Shown here piece after piece: positions 8,339 through 17,038 of a DNA stretch of 47,877 nt. The notes beneath the pieces are model-generated. The model saw only the letters and a list, made by a program, of their open reading frames with translations, searched no databases and had not been told where the DNA came from. The stretch spans positions 1-47,877 of the forward strand of contig UQMM01000016.1 of the NCBI GenBank assembly GCA_900542165.1. Reading direction: 5' to 3'. This DNA comes from an uncultured Collinsella sp. Lineage in GTDB: Bacteria > Actinomycetota > Coriobacteriia > Coriobacteriales > Coriobacteriaceae. Both the position numbers and the translations under genes were made by a program. How positions within the stretch are numbered: the stretch's first letter is position 1; every line of letters starts with the position of its first letter.

Positions 8339-8719
8339 ATGGATGGGGACAAGATGGGATGGCGCGAGTATGCGCGCTATGCCGAGATGTCGGCCGAGGA
8401 GTTGGCGCGCGATTGCGAGGTGCAGGTGTTTCGCGCGACGGGTCCGGGCGGACAGGGCGTGAACACGACGGACTCGGCGGTACGCATGAAACATATCCCT
8501 TCGGGGATTGTCGTGACGGCGCGTGAGAGCCGCAGTCAGTTTCAGAATCGCAGCTGCTGTCTGCGTAAGCTGAGGGCAGAGCTTGAGCGTCGCGGGCGTC
8601 CACCGCGTCGACGCGTAAAGACCAAGGTGCCTCAACGCTCTCGCCAGCGCAGGCTCAACGACAAACGCTTCAACGCCATTAAAAAGGCCAACCGACGCAA
8701 ACCGGGCAGCGACGAATAG
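8339..8719 (+). CDS. Small GGQ release-factor-like protein (ArfB/PrfH-type ribosome rescue)
   Basis: A 126-aa protein holding only the peptidyl-tRNA hydrolysis domain of class I release factors. GPGGQGVN with the catalytic GGQ is at residues 37-39, followed by RMKHIPSGIVV and RESRSQFQNR as in RF domain 3. The codon-recognition domains are absent. The C-terminal 45 residues are very basic (RRGRPPRRR, RSRQRRLNDKR), like the tail ArfB threads into the empty mRNA channel, so rescue of stalled ribosomes is the most likely role (inference). The start ATG 8339 follows GGGGAGG. An earlier in-frame start would run through the terminator hairpin and is rejected. Confidence 0.8.
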   Translation: MDGDKMGWREYARYAEMSAEELARDCEVQVFRATGPGGQGVNTTDSAVRMKHIPSGIVVTARESRSQFQNRSCCLRKLRAELERRGRPPRRRVKTKVPQRSRQRRLNDKRFNAIKKANRRKPGSDE

Positions 8720-8727
8720 CCTCCTTG

Positions 8728-8798
8728 TAAGTTGCGGTGAAATAGGGACTGTTTTGCGGCTTTAGCTGCATAAACAGTCCCTATTTCACCGCAACTTA
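8728..8798. repeat. Palindromic repeat, family B (intact copy)
   Basis: A 71-nt nearly perfect palindrome: 27-base arms at 8728-8754 and 8772-8798, with the centre continuing as GCGGC-ttta-GCTGC. The left arm begins TAAGTTGCGGTGAAATAGGG. It sits between the convergent GGQ and lipid-kinase genes, where it may end both transcripts, although no strong U tract follows. Related sequences are at 25981-26010 and 26349-26417. Confidence 0.85.
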
Positions 8799-8805
8799 GG
8801 TGGGG

Positions 8806-9768
8806 TTAGCGGGTGGGGCGCCAGACGTGGAGGGCGCCGGCGAGGATGTCGACCTCGATGCGCGAGGCGACAACGGGCTCGCCGTCGGCCTGGATGGGGT
8901 AGTCGGGCTCCTCAAAGGTAAGCTCGGCATGGCGACAACGGCGCATGCGAACCGGTGGCAGCTTGGTATGGTGGCCATCTTTGGCCGAAAGGAACATGGG
9001 AAGCGCGACCGCGCGCGGAACGGGGCCGCAGGCGTAGCAGACGTCGAGTATGCCGTCACAGGGGTCGGCGTCGGGACAGATGCGATAGCCCGAGCCATAG
9101 GTAGGACCCAGCTGAATCGCCATGATGATCGCCCTCACGCGCTCGGCGGGCGTCCCGTCAAAACTGACTGTCATGGGGTAGTTGCGATAGCGAAGGCCAA
9201 ACTGCTCAAGTCCCGAGAGAGTGTAGAGCGGAGCGCCCGTCAAGCCGGTCTTTTTGCGTAGCTCGGTGGTGCCAAGGCCGATGGCGGCATCGATGCCGAC
9301 CGAAAGCGTCTGGTCGTAGTACTCAACGGTAGCCTCGCCGCTGCCGCTTGCGGGGTTCCATGAGCGAATGCGCCCGATGTCCTGACGCTGCAGCTCACAG
9401 GTGAGCAGTGCGCCAAAATCCTTGCCGGAGAAATCGTCGATGCCGAGCGTTTGGGCAAAATCGTTGCCGGAGCCCACGGGCAGGACGGCAAGGGCGGGGC
9501 GGGTGCCCTCCTCTTGCGTCATAAGCCCGTTGACGACCTCGTGAATCACGCCGTCGCCGCCAAGGGCGATAACGGTGCGATAGCCCTGAGCCTGTGCGGC
9601 CAGCTCCTTGGCGTGTCCCATGCGCTCGGTCAGCACCAGGTCAAACTGGGATGCGCGCGCGGTCATATCCAAAAAGCGTTGCAGGCGCTCGGCAACTTCG
9701 CGCGCCGCACCCGACTGGGCGGCTGGGTTGGCGATGATGAGCGTGCGGCCAAAATCAGTTGCGTGCAT
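8806..9768 (-). CDS. Diacylglycerol kinase / YegS-like lipid kinase
   Basis: A 320-aa member of the DAGK catalytic family, which phosphorylates diacylglycerol or a related lipid with ATP at the membrane surface for phospholipid recycling. Evidence: IIANPAAQSGAA at the N-terminus (nucleotide-binding N-P motif), the catalytic VIALGGDGVIHEVVNGLM, the LPVGSGNDFAQTLG motif, and the C-terminal DGEPV beta-sandwich motif (QADGEPV). The ATG at 9768 is preceded by GGGAG; 24 further upstream residues are open but unlike the family. DgkB and undecaprenol/sphinganine kinases are the alternatives. The stop lies 8 nt from the palindrome. Confidence 0.87.
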   Translation of the reverse strand: MHATDFGRTLIIANPAAQSGAAREVAERLQRFLDMTARASQFDLVLTERMGHAKELAAQAQGYRTVIALGGDGVIHEVVNGLMTQEEGTRPALAVLPVGSGNDFAQTLGIDDFSGKDFGALLTCELQRQDIGRIRSWNPASGSGEATVEYYDQTLSVGIDAAIGLGTTELRKKTGLTGAPLYTLSGLEQFGLRYRNYPMTVSFDGTPAERVRAIIMAIQLGPTYGSGYRICPDADPCDGILDVCYACGPVPRAVALPMFLSAKDGHHTKLPPVRMRRCRHAELTFEEPDYPIQADGEPVVASRIEVDILAGALHVWRPTR

Positions 9769-9855
9769 GGGGCGACTCCCGGCGTATGACGTGACGGTGC
9801 GGTCGCGTTCAGGTCGAATTGCCCCCGATTGTGGCTGCACGGCGAATACTAACGT

Positions 9856-11277
9856 CTACTCTATCAGGTCGTTGTGGCGCTCGATAGCATCCGCTACCGT
9901 TCCGCCCTCATCCACAATAAGCGAACGGCGCTTGGGTGAGATGATGCGCTGGGCGGGGTAAACGCCGCGGTGTCCGCCGGCGAGATAGCTGATAAAGGCC
10001 ACGATGACAAAGAACCCGGCGGCCGTGCCGTGGAACAGGTCGATGGCCATCATGCAAGTGGTGATGGGCACGTTGAGGCCGGCACAGAACACGCCGAGCA
10101 TGCCGAGAGCCGCCAGAAAACTGGGGTCGATTCCGACGAGGCAACCGATCCAGCCGCCGAGCGCCGCACCGATGCCAAACAGGGGCGTGACCTCGCCGCC
10201 TTGGAAGCCCGCACCCAGGGTAAGCGCTGTGACGACCAACTTGATGGCTGCGTCTGCCAGGGTGGTGTTGCCGGCAAATCCGGCGCCGGAAAGCCACGTG
10301 GAAAGGCCGGCGTAGTCCCAGACGTCGAGAAGGGCATAGGCGGCCAAAACCACGAGTGCGCCCATAAGTGCGCGAACGAGATAATTGGTGATAAAGCGAC
10401 CGTACAGGCTCTTGACGGTTCGAACTGACCAGGCAAAGAGGCGTGCCGTCAGACCGAAGATAATGGCGCTGATAACAACGATGACAACCGTCCGTGGTGT
10501 CATGTTGGGAACGCTGACGATAACATTCGCCTCGTACTCGGTACCCAGGGCGAGTGATGTAAAGTAGCCGGTAAACGAGGCGACCAGGCAGTAGATGCCC
10601 GCGGTGTAGTCGATCTTGCCGATAAAGCACATCTCCATGCCAAAGAAAGCTCCGGCAAGGGGCGAACCGAATACGGCGCCAAAGGCCGACGAGATGCCGG
10701 CGAGCATGAGGTCGTGGTGGTCATGCTTTTTAAGGTGGGCGAGGCTCGAGATGTTGCTGGCGATGGTGCCGCCAATCTGAACCGCGGCTCCCTCGCGACC
10801 GGCCGATCCACCCGTTAGGTGCGTGAGCGTGGAGCAGACGAAGGTGAGGACGGCCATGCGCATATGGATGAGGCGTGTGCCCAGAGCGGAGTCGATGACC
10901 AGGTTGTTACCGCGTTTGGCGGCAAGACCGTGGTTTTTGTACACCCATGCGGTGGCAACGCCCACAACGGGAAGCAGTGCGTAAATCCACGCATGGTGCT
11001 CGCGATAGTCGGTGGCGATATTCAGCGAGGCCAAAAACGCCCAAGCGGCAACGCCCATGGCGACCGAGACGATGACGACGAGTACGAGCAACTTGGCGCT
11101 CGCGAGTAGGTTGCGGGCGTTGCGGCGCGTGTCGGCAGCCAAGAGTTGCTCGGAGCGGGTGAGCTGATGCCTGCCTGCCGTGATGACGTCGTTCAGGGAG
11201 AAAAAGCCGCCATCGTCGAGCGGCTGGGAATGATCCTGCGTTTCGTTTGCGCTTTCGGTTTTGTCGGTAAAAGCCAT
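9856..11277 (-). CDS. ClC family chloride channel / Cl-,F-/H+ antiporter
   Basis: A 473-aa integral membrane protein of the ClC superfamily, moving chloride or fluoride, usually against protons. The three selectivity motifs are visible: GGSAGREGAAVQIGG (the G-x-E-G motif with the gating glutamate, though the usual following Pro is Ala), LAGAFFGMEM, and GFQGGEVTPLFGIGAALGG (the GxFxP-like motif, here GFQGG). About 10 hydrophobic segments follow a soluble N-terminal stretch of roughly 55 residues. There is no CBS domain at the C-terminus. ATG 11277 follows AAAAGAGG. Which anion it carries is uncertain because the canonical motifs are altered. It is transcribed away from moeA. Confidence 0.88.
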   Translation of the reverse strand: MAFTDKTESANETQDHSQPLDDGGFFSLNDVITAGRHQLTRSEQLLAADTRRNARNLLASAKLLVLVVIVSVAMGVAAWAFLASLNIATDYREHHAWIYALLPVVGVATAWVYKNHGLAAKRGNNLVIDSALGTRLIHMRMAVLTFVCSTLTHLTGGSAGREGAAVQIGGTIASNISSLAHLKKHDHHDLMLAGISSAFGAVFGSPLAGAFFGMEMCFIGKIDYTAGIYCLVASFTGYFTSLALGTEYEANVIVSVPNMTPRTVVIVVISAIIFGLTARLFAWSVRTVKSLYGRFITNYLVRALMGALVVLAAYALLDVWDYAGLSTWLSGAGFAGNTTLADAAIKLVVTALTLGAGFQGGEVTPLFGIGAALGGWIGCLVGIDPSFLAALGMLGVFCAGLNVPITTCMMAIDLFHGTAAGFFVIVAFISYLAGGHRGVYPAQRIISPKRRSLIVDEGGTVADAIERHNDLIE

Positions 11278-11306
11278 ACGTTCCTCTTTTGGGTTGCAAC
11301 ACGAGC

Positions 11307-11312
11307 ATTATA
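11307..11312 (-). promoter_or_regulatory. Probable -10 box of the ClC gene
   Basis: A perfect TATAAT on the minus strand, about 30 nt before the start codon. The -35 region at 17 bp (GGTTTG) is weak. Confidence 0.45.
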
Positions 11313-11488
11313 GAACGTGCCAAACGAGACAAACCGGCAGGTTGGTTTCGGCTCTGTTTCGCCGTCCGTTACCGACAGGTGTATTCGCGGTCGCAGGCCA
11401 GGTCTTGAGCAGGCGGCGAGGGATTATACTGAGATAAACATAAAGAATCGGCGCCCGTGATGTGCGCCGCTGCATGCTAGAGGTGTAT

Positions 11489-12751
11489 ATGGCAGAGATA
11501 CTCATTCCGTTGGAGGACGCACAGGCGATCGTCTTGTCGCACGTGAATCGCACCGAAGTTGTCGAGATTCCCGCGTGGCAGGCTGCCGGTCTTCCCTTGG
11601 CAGAGGACGCGGTGGCCGATATCGACATCTCGCCGTTTGCCAACAGCGCTATGGACGGATATGCCGTGCGCTCGGCGGACTTGACGCAGGCGTCTGACGA
11701 GGCGCCGGTGACGCTTGACGTTATCGGACACGAGGCCGCGGGCCATGTGTTTGAGGGCGCAATCGGCGCGGGCGAGACGGTCCGCATCATGACGGGCGCG
11801 CCGGTACCCGAAGGTGCCGATGCCGTGGTGAAGTATGAGATCGTCGATGTGCTCGACGGTGACGGCAACGAGGGCTCGCGAGCGAGGTTCTCGGCGCCGG
11901 CCAAGGTAGGGGAGAACGTTCGCTCTGCTGCCGAGGAGGCCCATGCCGGCGATGTTGTGATGCACGCCGGCGAGGTCGTGGCTCCGGCGGGCGCGGGTCT
12001 GCTGGCGAGCGCCGGATACGCGAGCGTGAAGGTGCACGCTGCCCCGCGTGTGGGCATCATCTCGCTGGGCACGGAACTGGTCGCACCGAGTAAGGTACCG
12101 GCGCGTGGTCAGATTCGCGATTCCAACTCCTCGGCGCTGATGGCCGAGGCACTCGATGCCGGCGCCGAGCCCGTGTTCTACGGCATCGCGCCCGATGATG
12201 AGCAGGCGATTGCCGAGCTGGTACATCGCGCCACGCGAGAGTGCGATTTTGTCATTACGAGCGGTGGCGCCTCGGCGGGCGATTACGACTATGTGACGGC
12301 GCTCGTCCGGCGCGAGGGCGAGGTGCTGTTTGACCGCATCTCGATGCGTCCGGGCAAGGCCATCACGTTTGGCTTGCTCGGGGGTAAGCCCTACCTAGGG
12401 CTTTCAGGCAATCCGGCCGCGGCGTATGTAGGCTTTGAGATGCTTGCCCGTCCGGCGATCCGCAAGATGCGCGGCTTTGCCGAGGGCGTGCGTCCCGTGC
12501 AGCAGGCGACGCTCACACATGGCGTGAAAAAGCGACAGCATCGCCGCTTCTTCGATCGCGCCACGGTTTTGCGCGACCCCGAGACCGGTGAGCTGTTGGT
12601 GACCGAGGCCAAGACGCAGAATTCGGCGCTGCTCGGCACGATGCAGCGGGCCAATTGCCTGTTGCGTATTGACGAAGGACCGTGCGACCTTGCGGCGGGC
12701 GACGTCGTGGATGTCGTGCGTGTCGACCTGCCTGAGGGAACGGTGCTATAG
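11489..12751 (+). CDS. moeA: Molybdopterin molybdenumtransferase MoeA
   Basis: A 420-aa enzyme that inserts molybdate into adenylylated molybdopterin, the last step of molybdenum cofactor synthesis. Domains: the N-terminal MoeA domain with SPFANSAMDGYAV (residues near 52-64), a GADAVVKYE segment, the central MPT-binding MogA-like domain with ISLGTELV, RDSNSSAL, TSGGASAGDYDYV and RPGKAITFG, the GLSGNPAAAYVGFE loop, and a C-terminal domain IV. ATG 11489 is preceded by AGAGG. It lies 10 bases before the mogA/moaB-type gene and upstream of modABC; together they form the molybdenum block that serves FdhF and the second molybdopterin enzyme in this window. A weak TATACT lies at 11425-11430. Confidence 0.95.
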   Translation: MAEILIPLEDAQAIVLSHVNRTEVVEIPAWQAAGLPLAEDAVADIDISPFANSAMDGYAVRSADLTQASDEAPVTLDVIGHEAAGHVFEGAIGAGETVRIMTGAPVPEGADAVVKYEIVDVLDGDGNEGSRARFSAPAKVGENVRSAAEEAHAGDVVMHAGEVVAPAGAGLLASAGYASVKVHAAPRVGIISLGTELVAPSKVPARGQIRDSNSSALMAEALDAGAEPVFYGIAPDDEQAIAELVHRATRECDFVITSGGASAGDYDYVTALVRREGEVLFDRISMRPGKAITFGLLGGKPYLGLSGNPAAAYVGFEMLARPAIRKMRGFAEGVRPVQQATLTHGVKKRQHRRFFDRATVLRDPETGELLVTEAKTQNSALLGTMQRANCLLRIDEGPCDLAAGDVVDVVRVDLPEGTVL

Positions 12752-12761
12752 GAGGATCGCT

Positions 12762-13241
12762 ATGGAGTTGAAGATTTCGATCGTGACGTGCTCGGATACG
12801 CGCGACCTTGCCCAGGACGAGGCTGGGGCCGCACTCGAGGAGCTTATCGAGGCACAGGGCTGGACGGTCGCCTCACATGTGGTCGTGCGCGACGACGTCA
12901 GCGAGATTGGTGATGCCATCGTGGAGGCCGCCGATGAGTGTCACGCCAATGTCGTGCTCACCTGCGGCGGCACGGGGCTTTCGATGCGCGATGTGACGCC
13001 CGAGGCGACGCGTGCCGTCTGCGACCGCGATGTGCCGGGTATTGCCGAGGCGATCCGTGCGTACTCCATGACCAAGACGCGCCGCGCCATGCTCTCGCGC
13101 GCTATTTGCATGCAACGAGGTCATACACTTGTCGTAAACTTTCCCGGTTCTACGAAGGCCGCCCGCGAAAGCTGGGAGGCCATAGCAGATCAGCTGGAGC
13201 ACGCAGCTCAGATGACAGCGGGCGGCGGACATACCAACTAA
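12762..13241 (+). CDS. mog: MogA/MoaB family molybdopterin adenylyltransferase
   Basis: A 159-aa protein that adenylylates molybdopterin to prepare it for MoeA. The family markers are IVTCSDTRDLAQDEAG at the N-terminus, VLTCGGTGLSMRDVTPEAT (the GGTG and D-x-T-x-E-A MPT-binding loop), GIAEAIR, LSRAICMQRGHTLVVNFPGS, and a short C-terminal helix. The size fits the MoaB/MogA group. The start is fixed by AGGAGG 6 nt upstream of ATG 12762, just after the moeA stop (12751), so the two are co-transcribed and probably translationally coupled. Confidence 0.9.
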   Translation: MELKISIVTCSDTRDLAQDEAGAALEELIEAQGWTVASHVVVRDDVSEIGDAIVEAADECHANVVLTCGGTGLSMRDVTPEATRAVCDRDVPGIAEAIRAYSMTKTRRAMLSRAICMQRGHTLVVNFPGSTKAARESWEAIADQLEHAAQMTAGGGHTN

Positions 13242-13331
13242 GCGGTTTACCTGCGGCGGGGCGACCTAAACGGCTGCTCCGCCTTTGTTTTCCGCCGAAG
13301 CGACGCCGAGGTGCACGCTAACTCGAAACTA

Positions 13332-13384
13332 TATTCTCTGGCGAGAATAATTTCTCACTAACATTATTCGCGCAGAAGTATAAT
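13332..13384 (+). promoter_or_regulatory. Candidate modABC promoter with overlapping inverted repeats
   Basis: ATTCTC-tggc-GAGAAT (13332-13347) overlaps GAGAA-taat-TTCTC, giving three alternating half sites upstream of a perfect TATAAT (13379-13384). The -35 position holds no consensus, so activator dependence is possible. A molybdate-sensing regulator would be a natural ligand, but no regulator gene is adjacent. Further down, GCCCG/CGGGC can form a leader hairpin before the modA ribosome site. Confidence 0.4.
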
Positions 13385-13444
13385 CTGGTTGCAGATTAAA
13401 GCCCGCGGTGGGGTACCCGGGCACAAGGTCCGAAAGGGTTGAAT

Positions 13445-14320
13445 ATGTTCGATTTGGTTTCTCGCCGCGGATTCGTCTCACTTTCTGCTGTCGCCGCTGC
13501 CGGCCTTGGTCTTGCCGGTTGCTCGGGCAGCAAGACGTCCGAGCCGGCCGGATCCGATGCCGGCTCCGCCAAGGCCTCTTCCAAGAAGGAAACCGTCGAG
13601 CTGCAGGTCTTTGCCGCCAACTCCCTCGAGAAGGCCCTTCCCGAGGTCCAGGAGCTCTACACCGACCAGACCGGCACCACCTTTGCCGATACGCAGTTTA
13701 AGGCCTCCGGCGACCTCGTTGAGCAGATGAAGGCCGGCGCCACGGTCGACGTGCTCATCACCGCTTCCAAGGGTACCATGGATGACGCTGAGACCGCCGA
13801 GCTCGTCGACGCCGACACGCGTGAGGACATGTTCGTCAACGACCTCGTGATTATTCGCGCCGAGGGCTCCGACACCAAGATCGAGGCCATCGCCGACGTC
13901 GCGAACCTGGACGGCAAGATCGCCATCGGCGACGCCAAGACCGTCCCCGCCGGCAAGTACGCCAACCAGGCGCTGGCTTCCGTGGGCCTCTACACCGGCA
14001 CCGAGGGCGACGACGGCGAGTATGCGCCCGAGATCGCCGACAAGGTGGCCCTGGCCGACAAAGTTGGTACCGCCGCCGCCTATGTGTCCACGGGCGACTG
14101 CGTGGCTGGATTTGTCTACAGCTCCGATATCTTCCGCTACGACGGCATCGAGGAGGCCTTCGTGTGTCCCGAGGACTCGCACAAGCCCATCGTGTATCCG
14201 GGTGCCGTTGCCGAGAGCTCCGAGCACGCCGACGAAGCCAAGGCGTTCATCGACTTCTGTCTGACCAACAAGAAGGCTCAGAAGATTTGGGCCAAGTACG
14301 GCTTTGAGCTTTCCGCGTAG
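13445..14320 (+). CDS. modA: Molybdate ABC transporter substrate-binding lipoprotein
   Basis: A 291-aa periplasmic-type binding protein anchored outside the membrane, delivering molybdate (or tungstate) to ModBC. The N-terminus has a lipobox LAGC preceded by SRRGFVSLS, a twin-arginine motif, so it may be a Tat-exported lipoprotein. A Ser/Ala/Lys-rich linker follows. The mature part begins LQVFAANSLEKALPEV, the ModA signature containing the oxyanion-binding Ser, then SGDLVEQMKAGATVDVLITAS. Start ATG 13445 is 7 nt after AAAGGG; an in-frame TTG at 13439 is too close. modB follows after 68 nt. Confidence 0.92.
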   Translation: MFDLVSRRGFVSLSAVAAAGLGLAGCSGSKTSEPAGSDAGSAKASSKKETVELQVFAANSLEKALPEVQELYTDQTGTTFADTQFKASGDLVEQMKAGATVDVLITASKGTMDDAETAELVDADTREDMFVNDLVIIRAEGSDTKIEAIADVANLDGKIAIGDAKTVPAGKYANQALASVGLYTGTEGDDGEYAPEIADKVALADKVGTAAAYVSTGDCVAGFVYSSDIFRYDGIEEAFVCPEDSHKPIVYPGAVAESSEHADEAKAFIDFCLTNKKAQKIWAKYGFELSA

Positions 14321-14388
14321 TGCGGCTTGGCGCGATAATTCCATCGTTTTGTGTTTCACTCCGTTCTTGTATTCGCTTGGAGCTTTTC

Positions 14389-15831
14389 GTGCTTAATAGA
14401 TTCCGCATGCTTGTCGCCTGTGCTTTGACCTTCGCGCTTTGCTGGGTGCCGGGATTTGCGTTTGCTGGGGACGCTGAGGACGGGGCCCAGGTTGCTGCGA
14501 CCGCTCATGGGCTTTCCTATGGGATCGAGGGTTTTGAGCGGCTGGCCAAGGGGACCGCTCGTGCCATGGAGGGCCAGCCTGAGGGCTACCGGTTTCCCGT
14601 TGACGAGGACGTGGACCTTGTGGTGGCGCCTGCTGCCGATCGCGTTGTGGTGTGGATATCGCCCAAGGCGGTCGAGAAGTATGGATTGGATCCGCAGGAC
14701 AACGAGTGCGTATCGGGTCTCAAGGCCCTCGTCTGTAAGCTCGACAGCGCAAACTGCATGGGAGGTGCGCAGCTGGGGGACGTGGATCTTCCTTGGTATG
14801 TCACGGCGGAAACAACGTTTGATTCCGGCGGGTATACCTATGGCTTTGACGAGCGCGGTGCGGATGGGGACCGCTATGTGGTGATTGCATCAGCCTCGGG
14901 TGATGCCAAGGGCGGCGCGCGTTGGCTTGATAGCGCTCACATGGTAGAAGCATCGTCTGTCGTATTGCGGGATGAGCAGGGGCCCTGGACCTCTCTGACC
15001 TCCTTTTTGTGCGACATCGACTATCGCCCGTTTTGGGTGTCCATTAAAACGAGCGGTCTTGCCCTGGTGATCGCGTTTGCGCTGGGCCTGTTCGCCGCGT
15101 GGAAGACCATGGGTACCTCGAGTCGCATCAAGGGCCTGCTCGATTCGGTCTTTACGATTCCTATGGTGCTGCCGCCTACGGTGTGCGGCTTTTTGCTGCT
15201 TATGCTATTTGGTCGATCGACCGGGGTCGGTCGGTGGCTTATCGCGCACGGCGTCTCGATTGTCTTTACGTGGCCGGCGGCGGTGATCTCTGCCGTGGTG
15301 GTGTCGTTCCCGCTCGTCTATCGTACGGCACTCGGAGCCTTCGAGAGCCTCGACACGCAGATGCTCGACGCCGCGCGAACCTTGGGATGGTCCGAGCGTC
15401 TCATCTTTACCAAGCTTATGATGCCGCTTGGGTGGCCCTCTATTGCCGCCGGCACGGTGCTCGCCTTTGCCCGCGCGATGGGCGAGTTTGGCTGCACGCT
15501 GTTCTTTGCGGGCAACTACGCCGGTATTACGCAGACCATTCCCATCGCCATCTACTTTGAGTGGATGGGCGGCAACACGTCGGTGGCCCTCTTTTGGGTC
15601 GTCGTCGTGATTGTCTTTAGCTTTTTGGTCATCCTGTTCATCAACATGTACACCGCTCATTCGCAAAAGTATCGCGAGCGGGGCCTTTCCCGTGCGGAGC
15701 GCAAACAGGCCAAAGATCTCGCCGGACAGGGCGATTCGCTCGACCCAGTCGGCGGCGATGCCCTGCGTATCGATCGCGAGGCGCTGGCCGAGCTCATGCG
15801 CGATGATGCGGCGCCGCAGGGAGGTCGATAG
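14389..15831 (+). CDS. modB: Molybdate ABC permease ModB with a secreted N-terminal domain
   Basis: A 480-aa protein, about twice the usual ModB length (about 225). Residues 1-27 form a signal-like hydrophobic segment (FRMLVACALTFALC). About residues 28-205 form an extracytoplasmic domain I do not recognise, with four cysteines including VCKLDSANC. From about residue 215 comes a normal ModB/CysT permease: FTIPMVLPPTVCGFLLL, SFPLVYRTALGAFESLD, and the EAA-type loop DAARTLGWSERLIFTKLMMPLGWPSI that contacts ModC, ending in a charged tail of roughly 60 residues. The GTG at 14389 follows TTGGAG; no break in frame separates the two parts. modC begins 3 nt later. Confidence 0.9.
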   Translation: MLNRFRMLVACALTFALCWVPGFAFAGDAEDGAQVAATAHGLSYGIEGFERLAKGTARAMEGQPEGYRFPVDEDVDLVVAPAADRVVVWISPKAVEKYGLDPQDNECVSGLKALVCKLDSANCMGGAQLGDVDLPWYVTAETTFDSGGYTYGFDERGADGDRYVVIASASGDAKGGARWLDSAHMVEASSVVLRDEQGPWTSLTSFLCDIDYRPFWVSIKTSGLALVIAFALGLFAAWKTMGTSSRIKGLLDSVFTIPMVLPPTVCGFLLLMLFGRSTGVGRWLIAHGVSIVFTWPAAVISAVVVSFPLVYRTALGAFESLDTQMLDAARTLGWSERLIFTKLMMPLGWPSIAAGTVLAFARAMGEFGCTLFFAGNYAGITQTIPIAIYFEWMGGNTSVALFWVVVVIVFSFLVILFINMYTAHSQKYRERGLSRAERKQAKDLAGQGDSLDPVGGDALRIDREALAELMRDDAAPQGGR

Positions 15832-15834
15832 GTC

Positions 15835-16905
15835 ATGTCACTCGTTCTGGATATCAAAAAGCGCTATCCCGGCTTTATGCTCGACATGCAGCTTGAGGCC
15901 GGCGAGGAGCGCGTGGCGCTGCTGGGCGCCTCGGGTTGTGGCAAGAGCTGCACGCTGCGCTGCATTGCCGGTGTGGAGACGCCCGACGAGGGCAAGATCG
16001 TCGTCAACGGCGTGACCTTTTTTGACTCGGGGGCGGGCATCAACCTGTCGCCCCAGGAGCGAAAATGCGCCCTGCTGTTCCAAAACTATCAGCTGTTCCC
16101 TAATATGACAGTGGCCGATAACGTATGTGCCGGCGTAAAGGATGCGGGCGACGCCGCGGCGCGCAAGCAGCTTGCCGAGCGCTACCTGGGTATCTTTGGA
16201 CTGGCCGATTTTGCCGACCGCTATCCCGCGCGACTCTCGGGCGGTCAGCAGCAACGTGTGGCGCTTGCGCGCATGGTGGCGGCGCATCCGGGCATTTTTA
16301 TGTTCGACGAGCCCATGAGCGCACTCGATTCCTATCTTAAGAGCGCCCTCGAACAGAACATGCTCGACCTGTTCGATGTATGCAACCGCACCGTGCTCTA
16401 CGTGAGCCACGATATTGACGAGGCATGCCGCCTGTGCGAGCGCATTTGCGTGATGCATAACGGACATGTCGAGGAGATCGGCTCCGTCGAGGACGTGGTC
16501 CGCCGTCCGCAGACGCTGGCGGCGCTGCGCCTGACGGGCTGCAAGAACACAAGCCGGGCGCGCAAGATCGGCGACGAAGAAGTTGAGGCGCTCGATTGGG
16601 GCATGACCTTTAACGTGGGTCGCGAGGTTCCCGATAATGTGGCGTACCTGGGCATTCGCGCGAGCTACTTCCATGTGGACAACCGTGCCGAGCGGGGTCG
16701 CAACAGCTACGACCTGCACGTGGCGCGCGTGAGCGATTCGCGTTTTGAGCGCCTGGTGCTGTTGGATGCGCCGCGGGCCGATGCGCCAACGCGTCTGCAG
16801 TGGAAGGTCAACAAATTGAGCGTACCAGCGGATGGGTTACCGCAAGAAGGCGAGACCCTGCGTATGCATTTTGATGCCAGCAGGATCCATCTGGTTTGTC
16901 GGTAG
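15835..16905 (+). CDS. modC: Molybdate ABC transporter ATP-binding protein
   Basis: A 356-aa ATPase that drives ModB. Walker A is GASGCGKS at about residues 36-43, the Q-loop is LLFQNYQLFPNMTV, the signature is LSGGQQQR, Walker B is IFMFDEPMSALD, and the switch His is VSHDIDEA. Residues after about 235 form a C-terminal MOP/TOBE-like regulatory domain, as in other ModC proteins. Adjacent to modB (3-nt gap), with which it is surely co-expressed. The group also takes up tungstate in some anaerobes, so metal preference is open. Confidence 0.93.
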   Translation: MSLVLDIKKRYPGFMLDMQLEAGEERVALLGASGCGKSCTLRCIAGVETPDEGKIVVNGVTFFDSGAGINLSPQERKCALLFQNYQLFPNMTVADNVCAGVKDAGDAAARKQLAERYLGIFGLADFADRYPARLSGGQQQRVALARMVAAHPGIFMFDEPMSALDSYLKSALEQNMLDLFDVCNRTVLYVSHDIDEACRLCERICVMHNGHVEEIGSVEDVVRRPQTLAALRLTGCKNTSRARKIGDEEVEALDWGMTFNVGREVPDNVAYLGIRASYFHVDNRAERGRNSYDLHVARVSDSRFERLVLLDAPRADAPTRLQWKVNKLSVPADGLPQEGETLRMHFDASRIHLVCR

Positions 16906-16916
16906 CGCCGGGTAAT

Positions 16917-16951
16917 GCCGTCGGGGATATAAGTCTCGGCGGCTTTGTCTT
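16917..16951 (+). terminator. Terminator of modABC
   Basis: Stem GCCGTCGGGGA / TCTCGGCGGC (with G-U pairs) and loop TATAAG, followed by the T-rich TTTGTCTT. It starts 12 nt after the modC stop. Confidence 0.7.
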
Positions 16952-17038
16952 GCCGTTCGCCGAATGGGGAATGACAAACTCTTATCAACACAGATAATTA
17001 TTTATTAAACGACGGCACACGAGGTTGTCGTACGAATG

